Source of the DNA: Nostoc sp. TCL26-01
Lineage (GTDB): Bacteria > Cyanobacteriota > Cyanobacteriia > Cyanobacteriales > Nostocaceae
Assembly (NCBI RefSeq): GCF_013393945.1
Contig: NZ_CP040297.1
Coordinates: 1,690,804 to 1,754,803 of the forward strand
Direction: 5' to 3'
DNA length: 64,000 nucleotides
The notes under the pieces are model-generated. The model saw only the letters and a list, made by a program, of their open reading frames with translations, was not told the DNA's origin and did no database searches. How positions within the stretch are numbered: the first letter of the stretch is position 1; the number at the start of each line of letters is the position of its first letter. This document shows positions 51,909-60,294 of this stretch, piece after piece. A program made the translations under genes and the position numbers.

Positions 51909-54644
51909 TCAGCTTTTAACTAAAGTTATTCTTTGCGCTTTTTCTAAGCAAATTTGAAATTTATTTGCCAACATTTGTACGTTGGGTTCATCAAGTAAAG
52001 AAAGATGTGAACCTTGGATGTATTGGATATTTAGCTCACCAGTTATGATGTCACCCCAACCAAATTGGGGATCATATTTCACTCCCACGGCATCACTGCG
52101 ATGTTCATCTTGAGTACGAAATAGAGTCACATTACCTTGGTATTTCTGAAAAGTATATTTACTCAATGCTTGAGCATTCGCACCAATGATATCTAAATAT
52201 TTCTCACTTTTTGGGAGATTTACCGCAAAATTTAATACTTGCGGAGCCGCACTTAAATATTGTTTATATCCTTGCTGTAAATGGTACTTAAATACTTGAG
52301 ATAAACCTACAGCTTTATCCCAAATATAGTTAGTACCTTGCTGGAATAAATGATCTAAATGTAAGGGAATGCGCTGTAAAAATGATAATCTTTGACTATA
52401 ACCTGGACGACAGGTGTCAAACATCGCCACTAGTCCCAATTCTTCCCCTTGTCGATGCAATTGCTGCGCCATCTCGAAGGCTACTAAGCCACCAAAGGAA
52501 TATCCTGCGAGAAAATAAGGGCCTTGGGGTTGAATAGTTTGGATTTCTTGGATATAGTGTGCTGCTATGTCTTCAATGCGAACTAAGGGTGGTTGTTGAC
52601 CATCTAGTCCTTGGGGTTGAAGTCCGTACACTGGTTGTTCTAGTCCGAGATGGTTGACTAAGTGGCGGTAACAGAGAATTTCGCCACCTAGAGAGTGAAT
52701 TAAAAACAAAGGTGGTTTGGAACCTTGGGGTTGCATGGCTACTAAAGATGACCACAAATGCTCCGATTTATACTTTTGTTGATGAATTAAATGGGCGATC
52801 GCTTCTACTGTACCAGATGGAAATAGCGCCGCTAAAGGTAGTTTTTGAGAAAATTTATGCTCAATTTCTGTAAATATCCGCACCGCTAACAGGGAATTCC
52901 CTCCCAAATCAAAAAAGTTGTCTTGTACACCAATGGGTTGAATACCTAAAACTGTTTCCCAAATCTGCGTTAATTGCTCCTCTAAATTATTCCGGGGAGC
53001 GATAAAATTTTCTCTTATTTCTGAGTATGTTAAATCAGGTGCTGGTAAAGCTAGACGATCTACTTTACCATTAGGTGTTAGTGGTAGATTTGCCAAAAAT
53101 ACAAAACTACTAGGAATCATGTAATCAGGTAATTTATGGCGTAAATAATGCCGTAGTTCTCTAGTCGTGGGAGCTGGTTGCTGTTGCGAAACAACGTAAG
53201 CTACCAAACGTTGATCATTAGGGATATCCTCACGAGCAATCACAACAACTTCTTTAACTAAACCACTTTTAAAAAGTGTCATTTCAATTTCTGCAACTTC
53301 GACTCGGAAACCTCTAATTTTTACCTGAAAATCTTTTCTCCCCATGTGAATTAGACAGCCATCAGACTCAAAGCGTCCTAAATCACCAGTCTTATAAATT
53401 CTTTCTTTCCCACCATGAGGATCTGGTAAAAATACAGCTTTTGTTTGTGCTGTTTTCTGCCAATAACCAAGAGCTAAATATTTACTTTTAACGGCAATTT
53501 CACCAATATCGCCAGCATCAACTTCTTCTCCTGCTTCATTTAAGAGGAGAATTTTCATATCTGGGACTGGGTAGCCAATGGGTATAGAGCTAGTCGTGAT
53601 TTGAGTCTGGTGATCAATGATAAAATTACAGAAAGTTCCAACTTCTGATGCTCCTAAACTAGCGTACAAAATACAATCATTAGTAAAATATTTTTGATAA
53701 TTATCTACATCTCTTTGTAATGTAGCTTCTCCACCCAACTTAACAAACCGAATCTTGGGGAATTGCTCTTTACCTGTGAGGGTATCGACAAAATGCCGAA
53801 ACAGTGTAGCAAAGGAATGATAAATCGTAATTTCTTCTGTAACTAACCAATTAGCTAAGTTAGTTAATCCCTCTTTTTTAACATCAAACGAATATAGAGA
53901 TGCTCCATTCAGCAGGGTGTAGAAAATACATAATATTCCGCCTAAAGCACTACATGAGTAGAGAAAAATTACCCGGTCGGCTGGGCTAATGAGTAAAGTA
54001 TTGGTATCATTCATACAATAGTGCAAACTATGGCGATGGCTATGGACTACGCCTTTGGGTTTGCCTGTTGAACCACTTGTGTAAATTAGATAAGCTGGTG
54101 TATCAGGATTAATTTTAATATCGGGATTATCAGTAGTAATATTTTGATTAATATCGTCAATATTTAATATTCGGCATTCATTAGCGACTAATTCATCAGC
54201 TAAAGCTAAATTCTGACTATTAGTTATAATTAAACCAACTGTGGCATCTGCTAAAATGTGAGCAATTCTTTCTAATGGAAAGGAATTATCTAGGGGAACA
54301 AGGATTTTACCAGTTTTTAATACTCCCAAAATACTCGTAATAAAACTTGTGCCTTTTTCCATTAATACGGCGATGACTTGCTTATTTCCATATTGAGAAA
54401 TAATGGTATTTGCTAAACGATTAGCATTTTGATTTAGTTGTGTATAAGTTAATAATTCTGTGTTGGTTTTAACAGCGATCGCCTGGGGATATTGCTTGAC
54501 TATTTTTTCAAATCGACTAGTAATAGATTGATGAATCTCTGTCTTCGGAAATTCAGTAAAGCCTTGGGGAATATTCAACCAACGATTACAAACGAATCGT
54601 TGTGTTAAAGCCATCTTAGGAGCTATTTGTGAAAGATTACTCAT
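51909..54644 (-). CDS. One-module nonribosomal peptide synthetase-like enzyme (A-T-TE)
   Basis: The 911-residue protein has an adenylation domain (about 40-555; TPAYLIYTSGSTGKPKGVVH, IYKTGDLGRFESDG, KIRGFRVEVAEIE, LTPNGKVDRLALP), a carrier domain with Ser in DNFFDLGGNSLLAVRIF (about 575-591), and a thioesterase (about 640-911; GYSFGGLVAFEMA elbow near 712; final QGSHLSLL His). There is no condensation domain. Such A-T-TE enzymes activate one acid and release or dimerise it, as in furanone and quinone synthetases, or supply an aminoacyl unit. Only a TPR gene separates it from a 2OG-Fe dioxygenase gene that may modify an amino acid. Confidence 0.85.
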   Translation of the reverse strand: MSNLSQIAPKMALTQRFVCNRWLNIPQGFTEFPKTEIHQSITSRFEKIVKQYPQAIAVKTNTELLTYTQLNQNANRLANTIISQYGNKQVIAVLMEKGTSFITSILGVLKTGKILVPLDNSFPLERIAHILADATVGLIITNSQNLALADELVANECRILNIDDINQNITTDNPDIKINPDTPAYLIYTSGSTGKPKGVVHSHRHSLHYCMNDTNTLLISPADRVIFLYSCSALGGILCIFYTLLNGASLYSFDVKKEGLTNLANWLVTEEITIYHSFATLFRHFVDTLTGKEQFPKIRFVKLGGEATLQRDVDNYQKYFTNDCILYASLGASEVGTFCNFIIDHQTQITTSSIPIGYPVPDMKILLLNEAGEEVDAGDIGEIAVKSKYLALGYWQKTAQTKAVFLPDPHGGKERIYKTGDLGRFESDGCLIHMGRKDFQVKIRGFRVEVAEIEMTLFKSGLVKEVVVIAREDIPNDQRLVAYVVSQQQPAPTTRELRHYLRHKLPDYMIPSSFVFLANLPLTPNGKVDRLALPAPDLTYSEIRENFIAPRNNLEEQLTQIWETVLGIQPIGVQDNFFDLGGNSLLAVRIFTEIEHKFSQKLPLAALFPSGTVEAIAHLIHQQKYKSEHLWSSLVAMQPQGSKPPLFLIHSLGGEILCYRHLVNHLGLEQPVYGLQPQGLDGQQPPLVRIEDIAAHYIQEIQTIQPQGPYFLAGYSFGGLVAFEMAQQLHRQGEELGLVAMFDTCRPGYSQRLSFLQRIPLHLDHLFQQGTNYIWDKAVGLSQVFKYHLQQGYKQYLSAAPQVLNFAVNLPKSEKYLDIIGANAQALSKYTFQKYQGNVTLFRTQDEHRSDAVGVKYDPQFGWGDIITGELNIQYIQGSHLSLLDEPNVQMLANKFQICLEKAQRITLVKS

Positions 54645-55200
54645 GGATAATTAATAATGACTAAGTTTTTAAAAATACTCAATTACCAGAACATCAAAAA
54701 GTAAATACCTCATCACTTTTTCGTGTTCTAGTCATTCTATTGTCTGAGTACGGCTGGAACTATCTTTATACCAATTGTGATGTTTTCCGCAAGGAATTAC
54801 CTGGATTTTTCAATGTAGAGTTGATAGCGTTTCGTGCTTTGGTGAGGTATATTTCTTTGAGGTTAGAGGCTAGAAATTAGAGCCTAGACTGTACCTCATC
54901 TGATCAAAAACTGCTATAACCCTGGTGTTAGAGAAAATGTAACGGGTAGATTTGAGCTTCAGATATATTTTGCTTTTACCTGAGCAACATTACTTTTGAC
55001 TGTCACAAGGATAGATGCTACACCGTTTTCAGAAAAATTGCCAAGTAGGTGTATGATTTTTCATCAAATCTTTATTGATGCTTTATCAGCAACAACTAAA
55101 AATCTGTAATTTTTTTAACAACAAATGGATAGATTAATTTACTGCACACTCAATTGACTCGTTTTTATGTAAGTGCGTCAGTAATTATAGTGACATTTAT
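54645..55200. other. Intergenic region, no recognised element
   Basis: This 556-bp AT-rich stretch lies upstream of the A-T-TE gene and downstream of the TPR gene. No repeat, RNA or small gene was recognised. It should contain the promoter of the synthetase gene. Confidence 0.4.
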
Positions 55201-56466
55201 CTACCAACGATCGCTTTCTAATTCATCAATCACTTTTTGCCAATACCACTCTTGTGACATCCCCGGATAGTAATCTTGTTTCTGCTCGATCATCCGTTGA
55301 GCAATTTCCCAATGTCCCCCAACTAAGCGCAGGAGTTTTTGACGTAATAAATTAGACTTTTGTGTTTTATATTCAGGTACAGATGATTGAATTTGCTTGA
55401 GGCTATCTAATACTTGCTGGTAATTTTCCCAGTCTGCTTGTTCACAAAAAATACTCGCAGCTTTTTGATAATCTTCCACAGCATTCTGCATTTCTTCTAA
55501 GCAGGTGTAGGCAATGCCACGATGATAGTAAGCTTGAGCATTGTTGGGTTGAATTTGTAATGCTTTGGCATAGTCTTGAATTGCACCGAGATAATTACCC
55601 ATTGCTCGATAAGTGTTACCTCTGGCAATATAGACTAAAGCATCTTCGGGTTGTATCTTGATAGCTTGATGAAAATCAGCGATCGCACCTTGATAATCAC
55701 CTAACAATGACCGTGCTTTACCCCGGTTACGATAGACAGCGACATCGTGAAAGTTTAATTGTAGCGCTTGGTTAAAATCAGCGATCGCTTCTCGATAATT
55801 TCCCATTTTGCAACGCACCACACCCCGACAGCAATAAGCTTGTGCATCTTGAGGATCTGCTTGTAATATCCAGTTTAAATCTGCAATTGCTTCTTTGGTG
55901 TCTCCCTGTTCGGCTTTGTCTAATAACTGGGTGAAGTATTCGTTCACTGATTTTAGCGGTACACTGGGAGAACTCACCGACTCAGTGACAGGTTTAGCTG
56001 GTGATTGTAGCTGTTTAATCCTCTGCAAACACAGACGACAATTATTTGTATCCTTTTGCTGTAAATATAATTCCGCAGCTTGTTTAAAACTAGCGATCGC
56101 ATCTTGAATATACCCTTGTTTGCGTCGCACCGTCCCCCGTAGGTTATGAGCTGGTGCATAATTAATATTCCGACGAATCGCCTGTTCTATATCCTCCAAT
56201 GCTCCTGGTAAATTTTTTAGTGCTACCCTAGCCAAAGCGCGACAATAGTACGCTTCCACACTCTCAGAGTTCAGCTTAAGGACTTCGGTATAATCGGCAA
56301 CAGCCTGAAGAATTGCCCCTGAGTCATAATATGCCAACCCCCTTTGTAAGTAGGCTTCGGGATAGTAAGGAGTCTGTTGTATAGCATAAGTGAATTGGGC
56401 GATCGCACCAGCATAGTCTTTCTCTCTGGCTTTGGCTAATCCCTGGTTGTAAAAATCGTTATTCAT
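55201..56466 (-). CDS. Tetratricopeptide-repeat protein
   Basis: The 421-residue protein consists largely of TPR units: an N-terminal set (about 1-145; AIAQFTYAIQQTPYYPEAYL, AVADYTEVLKLNSESVEAYY), a linker (about 145-180) and a second set (about 180-335; AIADFNQALQLNFHDVAVYR, AIADFHQAIKIQPEDALVYI, AIQDYAKALQIQPNNAQAYY). It ends with a non-repeat basic helix and a short domain (RMIEQKQDYYPGMSQEWYWQ). TPRs mediate protein contacts; the partner is unknown. No signal peptide is seen. Confidence 0.88.
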   Translation of the reverse strand: MNNDFYNQGLAKAREKDYAGAIAQFTYAIQQTPYYPEAYLQRGLAYYDSGAILQAVADYTEVLKLNSESVEAYYCRALARVALKNLPGALEDIEQAIRRNINYAPAHNLRGTVRRKQGYIQDAIASFKQAAELYLQQKDTNNCRLCLQRIKQLQSPAKPVTESVSSPSVPLKSVNEYFTQLLDKAEQGDTKEAIADLNWILQADPQDAQAYCCRGVVRCKMGNYREAIADFNQALQLNFHDVAVYRNRGKARSLLGDYQGAIADFHQAIKIQPEDALVYIARGNTYRAMGNYLGAIQDYAKALQIQPNNAQAYYHRGIAYTCLEEMQNAVEDYQKAASIFCEQADWENYQQVLDSLKQIQSSVPEYKTQKSNLLRQKLLRLVGGHWEIAQRMIEQKQDYYPGMSQEWYWQKVIDELESDRW

Positions 56467-56581
56467 AGCGTTTGATTTAAACTATGAAAATTAGAACTAT
56501 CACTACAGGTATATCACTTGATTCGCCCAAAGAAACAGCCAAGCTGAAAATAGCGGTGATTTTCACCAACAAAAATTGTAG

Positions 56582-56666
56582 TTTGGGTTAACGCCAGGAA
56601 ATCCTACACCAACATCTACATTGAGTTTTTGAGTCCATGTTTGCTTAAGCGCAGCGCCACCCAACA
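56582..56666. repeat. Degraded GTTTGGGTT inverted-repeat element, copy 3
   Basis: TTTGGGTTAACGCCAGGAAATCC and GCTTAAGCGCAGCGCCACCC are partial matches to the elements at 11619-11711 and 29438-29574. The right end is shorter. Confidence 0.4.
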
Positions 56667-56711
56667 TACATTTACTGCACTGTTTTAGCCTGACAATTTT
56701 CAACTATCATC

Positions 56712-57380
56712 CTAATCAGTCAACAAACTAGGAGAAGTCAAGACAAAAACATCCCTAATTCCCTGAGCTGCAACCTGCGGTTTTATCGGTGTAGTAAAGT
56801 GGAAAAAATCATGGTCATTAACTAATATCAGTTCTCCCGGATAGAGAATCTTACTAAATACAGGCTTTTCTTTTTTAGCAGTATATAAATGAGTTTCCCC
56901 ACCTTGAATATTTTCTCTAGCAACAGAGTAGATACCGATAAAATCAGTACCATCTTGATGAATACCTTCCGGTGCAGGATTACCAAAGTTATCAACAGCA
57001 CAAATAGTTCTGATTTGATGCACTCCGATTTCTGCCTCTGGATGTAATTTACAAGAATCACTAAATGCCAAAATTAAATGTTTAAAACTCTCAAGTTCTA
57101 TGAGAGCATGATCTAATTCGGCAAACTCCCTTTTCACATCCCCTAATAATGGGTTGTAATCCTTACTTTGAAATAGATAACCATGAGGTAATTGAGTTAA
57201 CTTATCCCCTGTCACTGTAAAACGAGATAGTCTTCTCAAGCGATAGCTACCTTTAATATAAGGATCAATAGGTAAATCATGAAAAAACGGCTGAAAATCT
57301 GCTGGATTAATCGAATTTACTTTTCTTAAGGTAAATAGAAAAGCATATTCTAATTCCGTCATTCCCCCGACTTTTTGCAT
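56712..57380 (-). CDS. 2-oxoglutarate/Fe(II)-dependent dioxygenase (2OG-Fe_Oxy_2 family)
   Basis: The 222-residue protein has the iron ligands His141 and Asp143 in PEGIHQDGTDF and His194 in DFFHFTTPI, followed by RDVFVLTSP with the Arg that binds 2-oxoglutarate. The first half contains GSYRLRRLSRFTVTGDKL. It resembles the family that includes L-isoleucine 4-hydroxylase; members hydroxylate free aliphatic amino acids. Only the TPR gene lies between it and the A-T-TE gene, all on the same strand, so a small-molecule pathway is possible. The start could be the second Met (residue 7). Confidence 0.82.
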   Translation of the reverse strand: MQKVGGMTELEYAFLFTLRKVNSINPADFQPFFHDLPIDPYIKGSYRLRRLSRFTVTGDKLTQLPHGYLFQSKDYNPLLGDVKREFAELDHALIELESFKHLILAFSDSCKLHPEAEIGVHQIRTICAVDNFGNPAPEGIHQDGTDFIGIYSVARENIQGGETHLYTAKKEKPVFSKILYPGELILVNDHDFFHFTTPIKPQVAAQGIRDVFVLTSPSLLTD

Positions 57381-57556
57381 AGGATTTCTCTCCTTGCAGA
57401 TGGCAATTCTCCCGATTCTTTTCTTTGGGAGGCTTATAATACTGAGTATATGCTACTTTTTATTAAACTGTCGTTAATTTGACTACAAAAATTGACAGAT
57501 TGTGATACAAGGATAACCTTTCAAAATTAGAAAAATATCACAACAGATGTATAAGT

Positions 57557-58282
57557 ATGATTGATTGGCTCTACCGTTACCCAACCTTGCACGCTGGTAT
57601 TTTACTCAAACGCTACAAACGCTTTTTTGCCGATGTGCAACTAACATCAGGTGAAATAGTTACAGCACACTGTCCCAACACAGGGCCGATGACAGGAGTT
57701 TCCACCATTGGTAGCGCCGTACAACTATCCCAAAGCACCAACCCCAACCGCAAATTAGCCTACACCCTAGAACTAATTCAGGTACATGATAACGAGCCGA
57801 CTTGGGTAGGAATAAATACAGCCTTACCCAATCAAATAGTCAAACTAGCCTTAGCAAAATACCTGTTTCCCCAATTGGGTAACTACACCCACATCAAAAG
57901 CGAAGTAGTTTACGGACTAGATAAAAAAAGTCGAGTTGATTTCTTCCTCACAGGAACCGATACAGAACGTCCCATATATATAGAAGTGAAAAACACAACT
58001 TGGTGTCAAGGAACCCTAGCACTCTTCCCCGACACCGAAACAACCAGAGGACAAAAACACCTCCGAGAACTCACCGCACTGCTTCCCCAAATGCGTGCAG
58101 TCATGCTCTACTTTATCAATCGTGGTGACTGTACAGAATTTGCCCCTGGCGATAAAACAGATCCGATCTATGGTAAACTTCTGCGAGAAGCCATAGCCCT
58201 GGGTTTAGAAGTTTTACCTTGCCGTTTCGACGTTTCCCCAGAAGGCATCCGTTACTTAGGTTTAGCCAAGCTCAAAATCTAA
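57557..58282 (+). CDS. sfsA: SfsA family DNA-binding/nuclease-like protein
   Basis: The 241-residue protein shows the SfsA pattern: LLKRYKRFFADVQLTSGEIV, AHCPNTGPMTG (about 38-48), SRVDFFLTG (about 125), YIEVKNTTW (about 140) and FPDTETTRGQKHLREL (about 155-170). The fold is restriction-endonuclease-like with an OB domain. In E. coli it is called a sugar fermentation stimulation protein, although its enzymatic role is not well defined. It diverges from the 2OG dioxygenase gene. Confidence 0.95.
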   Translation: MIDWLYRYPTLHAGILLKRYKRFFADVQLTSGEIVTAHCPNTGPMTGVSTIGSAVQLSQSTNPNRKLAYTLELIQVHDNEPTWVGINTALPNQIVKLALAKYLFPQLGNYTHIKSEVVYGLDKKSRVDFFLTGTDTERPIYIEVKNTTWCQGTLALFPDTETTRGQKHLRELTALLPQMRAVMLYFINRGDCTEFAPGDKTDPIYGKLLREAIALGLEVLPCRFDVSPEGIRYLGLAKLKI

Positions 58283-58317
58283 TACCGACATATCTAAACA
58301 AAAACACCAACCTCAAA

Positions 58318-58394
58318 AACCCTCCGCGTACCTCTGTCTTGAAAAGTTTCCTACGGAGGGAAACCCTCCTACAGAACTTTTCGCTGCGTTAAAA
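58318..58394. repeat. Modular repeat AACGCAGCG ... CGCGGAG, copy 2 (short)
   Basis: Read in reverse it gives AACGCAGCGAAAAGTTCTG, TAGGAGGGTTTCCCTCCGTA, AACTTTTCAAGACAGAGG and TACGCGGAGG, i.e. copy 1 (40698-40845) without its middle module. It ends 4 bp before the gntK start codon, so the leader of that gene is repeat DNA. Confidence 0.65.
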
Positions 58395-58397
58395 AAA

Positions 58398-58895
58398 ATG
58401 ATTATCCTCATCATGGGTGTATCCGGTTCTGGAAAAACCACCATTGGACAACAACTAGCCAATTCCCTCCACTGGGAATTTAGAGACGCAGACAGTTTCC
58501 ATTCACCAGAAAACATTGAAAAAATGCGACATGGTATTCCTCTCAGCGATGAAGACAGAATACCTTGGTTGCAAACCTTGCACACAGCCATCAAAAATTG
58601 GTTGCAAGAAAATCAGAACGTAGTTCTAGCTTGTTCTGCACTCAAAGCCAGCTATCGCCAGTTCTTATTATTAGATAGCAATAACGTCAAACTAGTTTAT
58701 CTCCAAGGCTCATTTACACTCATTCAACAACGCCTACAAGAACGCCAAAATCACTTTATGAGTGAAAAACTTCTCAAAAGTCAATTTGATACCTTGGAAG
58801 AACCAGATAATGCTATCTTGGTCGATATTTCCCAACCACCAGAGCAAATTATCACTTTTCTCAAAACATATTTTGCAACTGCAAAAATCGAATAA
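58398..58895 (+). CDS. gntK: Gluconokinase
   Basis: Phosphorylates gluconate to 6-phosphogluconate, which enters the pentose phosphate or Entner-Doudoroff route. The 165-residue protein has the P-loop MGVSGSGKTTIG (about 6-17), the substrate region EFRDADSFHSPENIEKM (about 29-45), IPLSDEDRIPWLQTL (about 50-64), and the lid VLACSALKASYRQFL, typical of the GntK/IdnK subfamily. The start codon follows an A-rich tail of a repeat, with no good ribosome binding site. Convergent with the GlsB-like gene. Confidence 0.93.
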   Translation: MIILIMGVSGSGKTTIGQQLANSLHWEFRDADSFHSPENIEKMRHGIPLSDEDRIPWLQTLHTAIKNWLQENQNVVLACSALKASYRQFLLLDSNNVKLVYLQGSFTLIQQRLQERQNHFMSEKLLKSQFDTLEEPDNAILVDISQPPEQIITFLKTYFATAKIE

Positions 58896-59014
58896 AAATA
58901 ATAATAGCGCCAACCTAACTCTAGGCAGACGCTATCGCTTTAATTTAATTCAGGGATAAAAATAGTGTAATGAATTCCCTGATTTTTATTATTAATTGAA
59001 CCGCATTTTACTTG

Positions 59015-59287
59015 TTATACCGTACTGCGACGAGTGATCAAATTCCACAGAAAGACGGCAACTAGTGCGCCGATAACAGCGACGAAAATACCTGGAATAC
59101 TCAAAGCAGGAGCAGCTAAAGCCAATTTACCCGTACTGAAAAACACGCCCAAAGTACCACCAACGAAAGCACCAATAATTCCCAGGATGATTGTACCCAA
59201 GATACCACCGCCCTGATGACCAGGATAGATAGCTTTAGCGATCGCACCAGCAATTAAACCTAAAACAACCCAAGCAATAATGTTCAT
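59015..59287 (-). CDS. GlsB/YeaQ/YmgE family stress-response membrane protein
   Basis: The 90-residue protein consists of three membrane segments joined by Gly-rich turns (IAWVVLGLIAGAIAKAIYPG; GGGILGTIILGIIGAFVGGTL; IPGIFVAVIGALVAVFLW) and ends with ITRRSTV. It belongs to the transglycosylase-associated/GlsB family, often induced by envelope or general stress. The exact role is unknown. Convergent with gntK. Confidence 0.92.
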   Translation of the reverse strand: MNIIAWVVLGLIAGAIAKAIYPGHQGGGILGTIILGIIGAFVGGTLGVFFSTGKLALAAPALSIPGIFVAVIGALVAVFLWNLITRRSTV

Positions 59288-59630
59288 TTTCTTAAAAGTT
59301 GTAAATCTTTTTTGATTGACAAATACACAATAGCAACCTCAATACTCATGATTAATCTGCCAACAGGATTAGTTTTCCTAGCCAGAAGACATATTTAGAT
59401 AGTGAGAAAAAAGCACCTAATTGTCTGGCAATTAGATGCTAATAAATTTATTGCTTGGTAATTCTAATATATAGCAATCCTCGATTATCAGCCCGTCAGG
59501 CTGCGTTAACCAGAGAAGTCGAGGAGATGGACAGATAAGATTGTCATATCTAGATTTTATTTAAAAATAGAAAAGAAGGGGGTAGAAATGTACTAAATTT
59601 TTATTTAAATTATATAATTACACTTAGCTA
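59288..59630. other. Intergenic region with one hairpin
   Basis: In this 343-bp gap, CCTCGA and TCGAGG (59477-59522) enclose an inner stem CAGCC-CGTCA-GGCTG. The rest is AT-rich. No gene was seen. Confidence 0.4.
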
Positions 59631-60290
59631 ATGACTTGTTTAAGAATAAACGATATGACAATTCTCAACGCCCGTAATTTATCTTTAGAAGAAGTTCAAC
59701 GGTTGTTTGGTTTTCAGGAACAGTACAAAGACTCATTTTCCCCTCTATTATCTCTAGAGCCTCTTTTAGAATCTGAACAGTACGAACTTTTGCAAATTAG
59801 AGATGACTTTCGACGCTATCTGACAACAGGCAAAGTATCTGAGGGACAAGTAAAGTTTCTTGTACTTGCTCCCTTACTTAGGTTAGCGGGATTCTATCGT
59901 TATCCTATTGAGATTCGTTTGGAAGAAAATATAGCTGAAATTGAAGTAGAAGATGAAGATGTCATTATTAAAGGTAGGATGGATATTTTAGCTTGTAGTA
60001 AAGCTAAACATACAATAGCTAACGCTTATTTTTGGGTATTATTAATTGAATCGAAAAATAGCCAAATTGATATATCCACAGGATTTCCTCAATTACTTAC
60101 TTATGCTTATAAAGGTATAGATAATCAACAGTCAGTTTGGGGTTTAGCGACCAATGGCAGAAGTTATCAGTTTGTTTATATCGAACAAGGTAATTCTCCT
60201 ATTTATCATCTCATGCCATTGCTAAACTTTATGGAACCTCCCCGTGCAGTTGAGTTGCTACAAGTTTTAAAAGCAATTTGTCAGATGTAA
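59631..60290 (+). CDS. Restriction endonuclease-like (PD-(D/E)XK) protein
   Basis: The 219-residue protein resembles the N-terminal nuclease domain of type I restriction HsdR subunits and related orphan proteins. The acidic catalytic part is visible as GRMDILACSK (about 118) and FWVLLIESKNSQIDIS (about 138-153), the D...E-x-K arrangement. The flanks are helical (VKFLVLAPLLRLAGFY) and end with WGLATNGRSYQFVYIE, another family-like strand. No methylase or specificity gene is adjacent, so it is a stand-alone member and its function is unknown. The second Met (59655) is an alternative start. Confidence 0.75.
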   Translation: MTCLRINDMTILNARNLSLEEVQRLFGFQEQYKDSFSPLLSLEPLLESEQYELLQIRDDFRRYLTTGKVSEGQVKFLVLAPLLRLAGFYRYPIEIRLEENIAEIEVEDEDVIIKGRMDILACSKAKHTIANAYFWVLLIESKNSQIDISTGFPQLLTYAYKGIDNQQSVWGLATNGRSYQFVYIEQGNSPIYHLMPLLNFMEPPRAVELLQVLKAICQM

Positions 60291-60294
60291 CAAA

